Assembly (NCBI GenBank): GCA_001929475.1
Contig: LXFE01003019.1
Span: forward strand, 1 to 28,469
From: Neolecta irregularis DAH-3
Lineage: Eukaryota > Ascomycota > Neolectomycetes > Neolectales > Neolectaceae
Direction: 5' to 3'
DNA length: 28,469 bases
Part shown: piece by piece, positions 1 through 8,447 of the stretch
Layout: each line of letters begins with the position of its first letter
Numbering within the stretch: the stretch's first letter is position 1
Notes under the pieces: model-generated
Seen by the model: only the letters and a program-made list of their open reading frames with translations
What the model was told of the DNA's origin: nothing
Databases searched by the model: none
Made by a program: the position numbers and the translations under genes

Positions 1-58
1 GCCCGCCCGCCCGCTGGAGATTGATTGAGCCCCCCGCCCGCCGGAGGGTCTCCTGTTA
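1..58. repeat. GC-rich dispersed repeat module, cut by window edge
   Basis: The first 58 bases consist of repeated cccgcc units followed by ggagattgattgagcc and ggagggtctcc. The same order (cgcccgccc, ggagattgattgac, ccccc, ggagggtctcc) recurs at about 8630-8690, so this is a dispersed repeat and not simple low-complexity sequence. It is probably a subterminal part of the hAT-like family described below, but its outer end lies outside the window. Confidence 0.6.
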
Positions 59-668
59 GGGTTAATAGCGTTCTGCATCGCTTCATTGTCTTCCTAATAA
101 AACATTGGAATGGAAGGGAAACATGTAATCGAATGGAGCCTTGTAATTCGAAAAAGCATAAAATCCACAATTTGAAAGGTTTAACGATCATAAAAAAGCA
201 ATAACTTTAGTTAGAGATCTTCTTACAACTCATGAAATGACTCTTTCTCTGCGTTCAAAAGAACCCAAAAATCTTAAATGTATTCGAATCCAAGGCACAG
301 CAGGGCTCGTGATCCTGCCCGCTTTGAACGATCATATGCACGTGAGCTATTAAGCTCCTCTTTCCTGCCCTTTCCCCCATTCTTCAAGTCAAGATTTTGT
401 CTTACCCCTACAGAAATCCCCCTGCCTTAAGGAAGACGAGGTTGAAATCTGCAAACGAAGCAATTTTTCATTTGCTTCTATACCATTAGCTTGTTGGATC
501 AGTGAAACCGAGAGATCTGAGGAAATTAGATCCATAGATTACGAGATAGTTTGTTAGGTAGATATTCATGCAGGGTACCCGTCAAACAAAGGGTTCCGGA
601 ATTATCCTGTAAATAAGCTTAGTAGGACATTTTACTAGAAAAGCGCATTTCCGTGTGATTAGATCATC
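59..668. other. No gene recognised
   Basis: A 610-base AT-rich stretch. I see no long open frame, no tRNA-like cloverleaf and no repeat shared with the rest of the window. A CACGTGAG box lies near 339. If the candidate gene starting at 669 is real, its promoter would be here. Confidence 0.4.
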
Positions 669-1303
669 GTGCATTCTATGCTCAACGAGATTCCAAACTC
701 AATAATGTTGGATCTACAAGGTTCTCGACTTCAATTCTTGTCCTGTGATGACATTTACTTCACGTTCATATCCTTCGCCTTTACAGTTCTATTATCTCGT
801 ATAGAGGACTTTGATATTTTGAGGGGTGCTGACTGTCCTAGTGCATGGGGGAGGACAGTTCCCGCGAACGAACTCGAAGCCTTGAGCTGTATATCTTGGT
901 CATTCTTATACTGGCTATGGGAGGAATGCTTGTATCAACACCAAACTCGTTACTAGACTTCCCTTGGCTGAAGTTGAGTGTGTTTCTCGCAATTTCGTAT
1001 TGGCTAATTTCTCAGAACCGGACACTTGTTCACCACTCCTTGAAGAACATTCGGCAACTCAGATACCAGATCCCCCAACTGGTAAATGTATTACGATAAG
1101 TACTTAATTAATATATAGATTGTCCTCCTTGTTTGTGTAACAAGCCAACTAAGCTTCGCAAGCTTCCACCAATCGGACATCATTCTCCTCCTGAATACGA
1201 GCAGTTACCTAGAAACACAGATTGGTTGGGGGAAATATACTTGTTCAAGGCGATATTGCCAAGGGATAAAGGCAAAGAGCTTGTGTGCAGATGCGGATGT
1301 TGA
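669..1303 (+). CDS. Unrecognised candidate gene, three exons, about 183 aa
   Basis: I do not recognise this protein. Three segments join in phase with introns of the size typical of this window: 669-840, 887-1081 and 1119-1303. The second intron (1082-1118, 37 nt, gtaaat...atatatag with a ttaat branch-like motif) is convincing because it links two frames that are both open for more than 180 nt. The first intron (841-886, 46 nt, gtgcat...ttgag) is weaker. The product is hydrophobic near residues 30-45, has a middle part with GYGRNACINTK, and ends in Cys-rich motifs (CPPCLC and CRCGC) that could bind metal. The stop at 1301-1303 might instead lie in a further intron. It may be a real lineage-specific gene, a fragment, or chance open frames beside a transposon remnant. 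Confidence 0.3.
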
Positions 1304-1610
1304 TATCGATGAAATGGACAACTAATGCTACATATTGGCTTCGTACATACGGGGGTTTACAGGAAGAACTAGACTTCGCTATCTTAAGTATCAAATAGCG
1401 TTCATGATTCCATAAAACTCCAGCTTTGAAATTCCGAGTACTTTAGAAGGACAAACAAGGAGATATTAGAGGATCCATTCAAGATAGCCTTCGAATATAC
1501 TCATACTCAGCTTCAATATTTGTAATGGCCACAAGTTGAAAATCTCACTTCAGGTGACTCAGCTTATCTATATAATTTCTATGTCTTGATAATGCCTGAG
1601 CCAATATAGA
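1304..1610. other. No gene recognised
   Basis: About 300 bases between the candidate gene and the hAT remnant. It is stop-rich in all frames as far as I can follow and has no clear repeat. It could contain further exons of the upstream candidate, but I cannot support any. Confidence 0.3.
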
Positions 1611-2084
1611 CAGTGTGTCCAACCGCCTGCCCACCGACGGGTCGACGGACAGATTTCATTCCTTCCCCAAGAGATCTAAACCACCCACCTGGAGAGTGCT
1701 CTGGCAGGCTATTTGGCAGTTTGGCAGTTTGGATTTGTTGAGTGCAGAATGTGAAAGAGGGTTCAGCCAAGCAGAAAAACTGACTACTGATGAAAGAAAT
1801 CGTCTTGGGGATGACGCAGCTGAAGCAGATGAATGCCAGAAGAACTGGATGCCTAAGGGGCTTTTTGTAAATAGTTATGAGGAGAAATAATAGTAACAGT
1901 CATTGCACTCCTGTGTGATGCTTTCTCAAAGGTCCCACCTTGCCTTTCTTGTAACGAATGTTTCGCCTTTGAATTCTGATCTCAATAGTGGCCGTTTCGT
2001 TTGAATCCGTTGGTTGGTTGTATAACTGTGGATTGCCTTTTGCTCTAAGTTCTGCACACAAGATTTGTCATGGATCACGTGATA
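1611..2084 (+). mobile_element. Degenerate hAT-type element, copy A of a dispersed repeat family
   Basis: The left end reads cagtgtgtccaaccgcctgc. The CAGTG start fits hAT terminal repeats and matches the sequence near 28367 closely. The block agatctaaaccacccacctg, then ggagagtgctctggcaggct, recurs near 7247 and 8189. The right half (from about 1916: gtgatgcttctcaaaggt, later tttgtttcgtttgaat, ending gatttgtcatggatcacgtg) recurs in copies B and C. Only this copy keeps transposase-coding sequence in the middle. No 8-bp target duplication could be recognised. It is therefore a remnant of, or an internally deleted derivative of, an autonomous hAT transposon. Confidence 0.65.
1615..1890 (+). pseudogene. 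hAT transposase C-terminal dimerisation domain remnant
   Basis: The open frame contains LLSAECERGFSQAEKLTTDE, then RNRLGDD and a final ECQKNWM. This is the conserved hAT dimerisation motif (family pattern roughly SAECERxFSxAxxLxTDxRNRL, then an EAxxCLKNW-like helix). Known hAT transposases are 500-900 aa and need an upstream RNase H-like catalytic core with an insertion domain; none of that is present here. The frame in front of the motif (about 38 residues) is repeat-derived. The TAA at 1888-1890 lies a short distance after the domain, where an intact transposase would end. I infer a 3' transposase fragment captured between repeat ends and not functional alone. Confidence 0.75.
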
Positions 2085-2760
2085 CAATTCTGATACACCT
2101 GGAAAATCCACCAGCCTTATCATCCGCAGTTGCATTATACATTTCACCACTACCTCACTGAGCATCTACAAAATGTAAGAGCTTTGTAGAATAAATTTGA
2201 ATTCTCATCAAGACAATATTTCTTAAGCACAATATTTCTTATTCCATACAGCTCATGGTACTTCTTTTCCCCTAAACCTTATTATCACACGTTGTTGCTT
2301 TGGCCACTTGAGCAAGTTGCAATATTGGGTTATCCATATCTCATCAAGAATCGTCTCACTTTTTGATTGGTTCTCAAGATAGTACTGGAATGCCTGGATA
2401 GATGAATGGGTAAATATCTCCACTGGGTTGCATGGCATCAAAGGATCATGATTCTCGGCAACAGGCATGATGGGTGGATTTGATAAAACTTTCGCGGTGG
2501 GCGTGGTGTGGCTGGTGGATTTAGTGGTGAAGCTGGTAGATTTTCCAGGTGTCGTGGTTTTCCAGGTATGCCAGAACACAGTGATCCTAAAGATTCGTCG
2601 TGAACTTTGTGAGTTTGTGCAACATACTTGCACCATCTAAAGAAATTGTACACTAGCTGTTGATATTAGGTTTCTTTTCGGCCGGCTCTCCATCAATATG
2701 AGAGGATCCATCTCTAGATTTTACGGTCAACCGACAGTTGCATGTATCACGAAATAGATT
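2085..2760. other. Gap without a supported gene
   Basis: Between the hAT remnant and the end of TRM1. A 127-codon open frame exists on the minus strand (2253-2636), but its composition (Ser/Thr-rich, then generic) matches no family I know and no intron links it to anything. The part next to 2761 should hold the TRM1 3' UTR and polyadenylation site. Confidence 0.35.
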
Positions 2761-4660
2761 TCACCTTTTTCGGGTTTCTGCCTCCCCAACAGCCTCAAGA
2801 ACAGGCAAAGTTTTCCTTTTCGATTTCGTTCCGGGTCCCCAGTTTTTCGTCGGGTTCCTCTGGTAGCGAACGAGCTTTGGTCTACGCCCTAGCGCTGCGA
2901 TTCCCACATGTTCTTCAAAGCTAACCTGAAAACTACAACATTAAGGCATATGAATATGTATCATACCTTGGATCCCGTTTCTCGAGAATCGTTTTTGCAA
3001 CGGTGCCGTCCTTGACATTTTCCTCTTTGATTGGATTTTCCTTAATCCATTGTCTCATGATATCCCAAATATCCTCATTCGAAGCATCAGTCTTGATGCT
3101 CCCAGGAATACAGTGACTAGCAGACACTTTGAACCCAGCATTCAAAAGCGCTGATAAAAGTTCGCTGTGAGGTGGCGTTGACGAATGCAGCTTGGATGCA
3201 AGCCTTGAGGGAGTGAAAAAGAAAGGCCCCGGAAGTTCTTCGAGAGCGAGAGTTAGCATTCCTTCAATACGTGGACGAGTAGGGTAAACATTCGGGTCGA
3301 GAGTTTTTGCTGTTTCAAGCATTTTGGATACGAATTCTTTATCGTGTAAAGCACCTGCCCACATTGGTCCTGCGATCTGAAATGTCAAGGCAGATCATTA
3401 AGAAGGTATCGATACATGGGATTTGAAACCGCAATGCTGGCAATTTGAAGAGGCAGTTGGGCCGGGAGCGTTTGAGAACTTGGTTTTAACTTTCTCTGTG
3501 TTTGTAACACGGCCCATCGGCTGATTCACCCATGACCCGCAGCCGGAGCATAGGTAAGTGATCATCGATGTACTATATATCAGCATGCCATAAAAGCGAA
3601 GCAACATCACCTTGGCAGCATCTTCACTGAAGCCGGGGAATTCTTCAGCCTTACAAAAAGCCTCACATAAAAATCGATAGATAAGCAAAGAAGCGGCTCA
3701 ATAGCCTTTCCATATCTTGCTGCTGATAAAGCAATCGCGTTCAAAACCAAACGAAGTGCCTTGAATATAAATGAGTATATCTTGGATGGATCCACATACA
3801 GTTTCGTGGCAAAATTCAGCTTTCGTGGGGGACCCGCCGTAACTCGCATAACATTTCTCCGGATATCCGCTTCCCGCAAGCACCGCAACATCGGTGCAGG
3901 TCACCAACAACAAACCGCCGTCAACAAGACATTGTACTGCTCCATCAAGAAAGGGAGCAGCCGACCCGTAAGGGTCAAGATCAACGACATTGAACTGTGA
4001 GCTGTGGCTTCGATGGGAATACATAGTTGCACATGCATCTCCTTTGTTGGCTACTACATTTTTCGAGGCTTTACTGTACTGGATATTCCGGTTGATCGCT
4101 TCAATAGCCGATGCCGAAAGGTCATTGGCGAGGACTTGCTTAACGTGTGGAATTTCTTTTCCATATCGGATGGCACGTAACCCAGTCGCCGATAAGGCTT
4201 CCAAAATAGTAAAATCGCCATTCGAGTTGGCTTTTTCGCCATTAGAATTTTGCTTGGTTTTCGTTGCTTTCCGCTCCAGTGCTTCTTTCTTTTTCCTTTG
4301 CCATTCATCGCCCCATGTTCGGATCGCAAGAACAGATAAATCACGGTTGAATTGCTGAACAGGGTTGTAAAAAACGGAATTCGTTTTCGGAAATAAAATG
4401 CTCGCTAACCCTTCTTTCACTATGGTATAACGATCCAGGGAGACTTCCTGAAACTTTGATGGAGGGTTTGACTCCATTTTTTCTCCAACGCTGAAATGAC
4501 TAGTGTTTGAGAAATGTTTTCTGTTTCGGATAATGATCCAGGGCGAAGAAGAAAATTGTAGCCAGAAAGCAGAACGGCGGTAGAATGGTATGAAGATAGT
4601 GTTAAAAATAATGATGCTGAGTGATAATTTGGTGGGCACTATTTCAATGGACGACAGCAA
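2761..4660 (-). CDS. TRM1: tRNA (guanine26-N2)-dimethyltransferase Trm1
   Basis: Uses S-adenosylmethionine to dimethylate G26 of nuclear- and mitochondrial-encoded tRNAs. Exons on the minus strand: 4660-3800, 3759-3611, 3572-3416, 3376-2967, 2920-2761; introns 40, 38, 39 and 46 nt; 578 aa. Family motifs in order: [19 protein letters not shown] (about 153-171, SAM-binding motif I), [30 protein letters not shown] (about 227-242), CTDVAVLAG, then across intron 1 [18 protein letters not shown] and [14 protein letters not shown]-terminal CSGCG and CQHCGFKSH pairs fit a zinc site, and the terminal [13 protein letters not shown] is the usual Trm1 tail. The tail is recovered only if intron 4 uses the second acceptor (caggttag). 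Met62 (4475-4477) begins the conserved part; the first 61 residues are hydrophobic and basic like a mitochondrial leader, so two starts may make two isoforms. The polyketide synthase stop lies 190 bp upstream. Confidence 0.93.
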
Positions 4661-4850
4661 GAGTCGTCCGGTCAGATGTCAGCCAATATAAGTCAGAGGA
4701 TACAATAGACGCCAGCCCATACTACTTATGATATGTCAACAGATATACAGATATTAGAAAATACACAAGAAAAAAGAACAATAAACCTTATCTGAATTCC
4801 AGCTCTATCATCATATCTGAAAACTCTACAATTCGTAAAAATCCCACTTG

Positions 4851-6292
4851 TCACTCGAGGCCTTGAATACTCAAAGTAACAACCTCTTCAAGAGTAGAGT
4901 TGGGTGTCATAATACCAGTGCCCTTCTTTTCCCAGCGGAAAAGACAGCCCTGTGCAATTACACCATAGCCTGCTGCGAGACCTAAGATATAATCGCCCTC
5001 TTCAGCTTCATCAGCCTTTCTTTCAATCGTACGTTTCATGATCTGTAAACTAAGCAAGGCTGGAAAACAGATGAACATACCTCAATAGCCGTACAAGCAG
5101 CAACATTTCCGATCTCACTGTATACTTCCTGGGCTATGGCAACGTCGGAGTCGGAGAGATCCATTAACTTTGCAACGGCTCTCAATATTGCCGGTCCACC
5201 AGGATGGATCACCCAATGTTTGATATCCGACCGTTGTAGACCATGCGATTTGAGAAGACTTTGTGCGCAGTCGGCAATTGCTTGGGGAGCCGATTTGATG
5301 AGCTTTGTTGTTAAATATCCCATGTATCCTTCATCAAACATCTATTACGCATCAGTAGTCAAGATTTAAATGAGAACCTACTTCCATCCCCACATGGTCA
5401 GTGGTATCAGGCACCGTCAAGTTGCGATGATCAATCAAGGCAGGAATCAAATTCTGTGAGGGAGAGCTTCGTAAACGGTGATCTGGGCCGACAAGAAGAC
5501 TGGCTGAGACGAGATCCCCAAAAAGTGCAGTGGTGAGCAATTGACCACGGAAATGGCCCGCAAACCCATCATATTGGCGTTTTGCAGCTTCCCGGCACAC
5601 TTTCTGCACGCCACCCATAAACATTCCCGAGTTAACTTCTACAGCAACGACAAGACAGGCTCCACCAGGGTTAAGGCGGAGATGATCGTGAGCTCGAGCG
5701 TAACCAGTCATTCCAAATACACATCCGCCTGCAGTGTACTGCATATAATCAACGTCATTCTCAAAGTTCAAAATGGTTCCAAGACGATAAATTGGATGAG
5801 GGGCCAGTAATCCTAAAGAGATGATTAGTTTTGGTTTGCTATACATTTAAGTTTCACACCAGGAACGACAAAGACCAGGCCAGTAATCTCTTGGGAAGCA
5901 ACCCCGGCTTCATCCATGCAATTCTGAGCAACAGAACGACTAGCTTCAAGCGCAGGTTCAGTAAAGAAATTGGTAGTATTGTAGTAGCCCATAGGAACGT
6001 TGTTTTCGGCGCAGTACTTTGGATTCATGAGTTTCTTTGGATCACAAGCGAAATATCGGCTGATAGGTCAGAGAAACCAAGAGACCACATACTCCTTGAT
6101 TTCCAAACTGTGCACCGTCTTTCTGACCAAGAGGGCTGAATCTGATTGCTTGAATTTAGGAGTGATATCATCGAGGAAGTCGACAAGTATATCAGCGTAT
6201 TCCTCTTGACTAACTTTTATATCGAAACGGTGGCTCGAGGAGGCGCATATAAGAGAAGAGTAACCAGGAGTATAGCCATTTCGAACGCGCAT
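4851..6292 (-). CDS. Type III polyketide synthase (chalcone-synthase-like)
   Basis: Homodimeric, CoA-dependent condensing enzyme that extends an acyl-CoA starter with malonyl-CoA; fungal members make alkyl-resorcinols, resorcylic acids or pyrones. Exons on the minus strand: 6292-6093, 6059-5860, 5812-5382, 5341-5081, 5042-4851; introns 33, 47, 40 and 38 nt; 427 aa, a normal family length. The Cys-His-Asn triad is visible: Cys164 in TAGGCVFGM, His323 in HWVIHPGGPAIL, Asn356 in EIGNVAACTAIE. The 33-residue His-Asn spacing equals that of plant chalcone synthase. The C-terminal glycine loop reads GLAAGYGVIAQG and not GFGPG, so the cavity and product probably differ. The start at 6292 is the first Met of the conserved frame; I could not join any upstream exon. 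No tailoring genes are adjacent. Starter unit and product cannot be read from sequence. Confidence 0.88.
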
Positions 6293-6690
6293 GTTAAAAA
6301 TTGTTGCAGATTGTAAGTATATTCGTCACAATTTGAGTGGAAACATCAAGTATTACTTATACAGAGGTGGGCTGCTGAAGGCGTCGTGAGATGGCTTGGC
6401 ATTGCTTAATACGCGCCCCTCCTATGACAAAAAGTATGGCCAGCAAAGGAGTGCATCAATTTCGCGTAAACTTTATACCAATAAACCTGGAAGATGGCTG
6501 GTCTTTGATGGGCAGTACAGGAAAATGATATGTCCTGACAGATGATGTTCCTGGGAGCAGGACGAAGAATGTTGCCCTGTCCATCTCTTCCCGTACGTGG
6601 CGCAATTAATAAAAACGGGACTGGTCCTATCTCAAGTGGTGGCTTAGTATTTTCGATTTGTTTGTATTTCTTGATGCATAAACCATGATT
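6293..6690. other. Upstream region of the polyketide synthase
   Basis: About 400 bases holding the presumed promoter of the type III polyketide synthase. A 114-codon minus-strand open frame (6406-6750) crosses into the inverted-repeat element and looks like no known family, so I do not call it a gene. Confidence 0.35.
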
Positions 6691-6797
6691 GATAACTATC
6701 TGTAACGATATATCCAGGGTATTACGGGATATATTGTACGGATGCAGCAAAAGGGGTTGTAATGATATATCCGTTAATATCGTTACAGATTGTTATC
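6691..6797. repeat. 107-bp segment bounded by 21-bp inverted repeats
   Basis: 6691-6711 and the reverse complement of 6777-6797 agree at 20 of 21 positions; the core is atctgtaacgatat against atatcgttacagat. The arms are separated by 65 bases. Transcribed, this would form a strong hairpin; as DNA it resembles a tiny terminal-inverted-repeat element or a palindromic part of an LTR. The stretch to about 6870 also repeats part of this pattern in direct orientation (tattgtacggatgcagcaaa against tattacagatgcgggaagag). Confidence 0.7.
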
Positions 6798-7050
6798 TCC
6801 CGGGGTATTGCCGGGCGTATATTACAGATGCGGGAAGAGGCGTAGTAAGACATAACATCTAGATAGGGTATATAAAGGCTTAGCTAGCATATCTCAACCT
6901 AAGCGTCTGAGGCCCACTGCTTAGGTTAAGGAAATATAACCCGATCTTATTTGTACACTACGCTCCCAACTTACACTATCACTTCTCGAGCGTTTGCCTA
7001 CGAAGCAAGGAGGCTTATTCTAAGCAAGTGATCTAATCTACTGTTTGTCA
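6701..7050 (+). mobile_element. Possible solo LTR or LTR-like remnant
   Basis: The stretch begins TGTAACG, contains a strong TATA box (gggtatataaaggc at about 6866-6879) followed by a CT- and AG-rich transcribed-looking region, and ends near tgtttgtca. TG...CA ends with an internal TATA box are typical of LTR retrotransposons. I see no matching second LTR, no gag-pol coding sequence and no convincing 5-bp target duplication; ctatc occurs before 6701 and again at 7061, but the 3' end would then not be CA. It may instead be an unrelated promoter-like region. Confidence 0.3.
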
Positions 7051-7189
7051 CATGACGGTGCTATCTGTTGTGGGATATTCTTAATTCCAATGGCTGAATT
7101 ACTTTTTTGAACTGCCAAGAATTTTCCAGTTTTATCGCTTTCAAGTCTTTCACCTTTGTCTTCTTGTTTAGAGCACTTGTCTTTCAATC

Positions 7190-7571
7190 CTCCGGTGTCT
7201 GCAGGGGCGAGTGGGCAGATGGATTTTTATGCTGTCTGCCTTCTCAGAGATCCAAACCACCCACCTGGAGAGTGCTCCAATCTCAATGACTTTGGTACCG
7301 TTGGAAAGCCCTTGTCGAGGCGTATCCGCCGGTGGGAATTACGTTTTCCTGTGATGTGTTTTGAATACCGCCCTTCCATGTGATGCTTCCTCAAAGGTAC
7401 CCATTTGACTTTCTTGTATTGAATTTGTTGGCAGACCATTAGTTTTGGCTTTAAATTCAGATCCTGATAGTGCTTGTTTCGTTTGAATCCGTTTGTTGGT
7501 TGTTCAACTGTGAATTGATTGCCATTTGCTCTAAGTTATGCTCGCAAGATTTGTCACAAATCATGTGACAG
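7190..7571 (+). repeat. Dispersed repeat copy B, hAT-related and non-coding
   Basis: The left block (ggatttttatgctgtctgcc, then gagatccaaaccacccacct, then ggagagtgctc) matches copies A and C. The right block from about 7377 (catgtgatgcttcctcaaag, gtttcgtttgaatccgtt, then caagatttgtcacaaatcat) matches them too. Between the blocks, 7278-7376 is unrelated to copy A and carries no transposase code. The copy is diverged and probably old or non-autonomous. Confidence 0.7.
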
Positions 7572-7606
7572 GGTGATCCTGATGATTCGACCTGTGTTCT
7601 GTCCCA

Positions 7607-7761
7607 CCTGTAGTCTACAGGCTGTAGAATCGTCCACCTCACCACCAAATCTGTGACTGTCCTACCTGCAGAAACCTCACCCTTTGATATTAAGTACCCA
7701 TTTATAATGACCCACCTGTGGAATCTTCCAACCTCACCATCAAATCTGTGACTGTCCTACC
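7607..7761. repeat. Imperfect direct duplication with a short palindrome
   Basis: 7624-7666 and 7718-7761 are near-identical; both contain aaatctgtgactgtcctacc preceded by a cacctcaccaccaa or aacctcaccatcaa segment. Just upstream, cctgtagtctacagg (7607-7621) is a perfect 7-bp inverted repeat around one base. This looks like local duplication inside decayed repeat DNA. Confidence 0.65.
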
Positions 7762-7785
7762 ATGGAGACTTAATCATCCCCAGAC

Positions 7786-7905
7786 TTGCTAATAAGTCTT
7801 TCAAGTAAGGTTTGCTTGCTTACTTTCAGAAAGCAAGTCTGACGGACAAAAATTTGCAAGTAAGTAAGTACAATAACGTAGACTTGCTTGATTGGACTTG
7901 ATAGA
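7786..7905. repeat. Cluster of caagtaag / cttgcttact motifs
   Basis: Several copies of a short motif in both orientations (tttcaagtaagg, tttgcttgcttac, agaaagcaagtc, tgcaagtaagtaagta, agacttgcttga) sit within about 110 bases. They can pair with each other in several ways, so the segment is hairpin-prone. No coding potential is visible. Confidence 0.5.
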
Positions 7906-8084
7906 CTCGACAGTTTAAGACTTTTAATGAGACATTGAATATTTTCTTAATACCTCTACCAAAAGTTGTCTGAGTTGTCCCAGGAGATAATACAATGAAA
8001 TAAATGGGTCAACAAGTGATAGAGATGAGTATGAGGAATGAAAAATCCTGGACCCAGTGCACCCAGATCATCCTTTGGCTGAGG

Positions 8085-8447
8085 ATTGCCGGCCGCCTGC
8101 CGGAAAAATCTAAACTGTCCACCCGCCGGATCCTCTCTGGCAGGTGGGACCTCGCCGGCCGGATTTTTATGCCTCCTGCCTTCACCAAGAGATCCAACCA
8201 CCGACCTGGAGAATGCTCTGGCAGGCTATTAGGTTGTATGGCAGTTTCCTCCATGTGATGCTTCTTCAATGGTCCCCCTTTGACTTTCTTGATTTGAATT
8301 TGTTAGCAGACCATTAGTATCGGCTTTAAACTCTGATCCCGATAGAGTTTGTTTCGTTTGAATACGTTGGTTGGTTGTTCAACTTGTGAATTGATTGCAA
8401 TTTGCTCAAAGTTATACTCGCAAGATTTGTCACGGATCACGTGACAC
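8085..8447 (+). repeat. Dispersed repeat copy C, hAT-related and non-coding
   Basis: The left end has gccggccgcctgccgg followed by a second GC-rich block and ggccggatttttatgcctcc. It then follows the A/B order: gagatccaaccaccgacctg, gagaatgctctggcaggcta, ccatgtgatgcttcttcaat, gtttgtttcgtttgaata, ending tgtcacggatcacgtgaca. The right end is an inverted repeat (TGTCAC...GTGACA). The transposase fragment of copy A is missing, with ggcaggctatt joined almost directly to the right block, so this is a deleted, non-autonomous form. Confidence 0.72.

Noticed and set aside
1-60. gttagggtt near the left edge as telomere repeat
   Set aside because: Only a single TTAGGG unit, inside an interspersed repeat.
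2253-2653. Overlapping 127- and 71-codon minus-strand open frames as genes
   Set aside because: No family motif, no intron connection, Ser/Thr-rich low-information start, and located beside a transposon remnant.
3990-4358. 122-codon plus-strand open frame
   Set aside because: Antisense to TRM1 exon 1, which carries clear SAM-binding and DLDPYGS motifs.
4851-6292. HMG-CoA synthase or ketoacyl-ACP synthase III
   Set aside because: Cys-His-Asn spacing and HPGGPAIL / GN motifs fit type III polyketide synthases; the HMG-CoA synthase pattern is absent.
6406-6750. 114-codon minus-strand open frame upstream of the polyketide synthase
   Set aside because: Runs into the inverted-repeat element, no recognisable motif, and could not be spliced to the synthase because no acceptor fits before 6292.
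7227-7439. Coding frames across repeat copies B and C
   Set aside because: They follow repeat blocks and not protein conservation, and the three copies do not share a frame.
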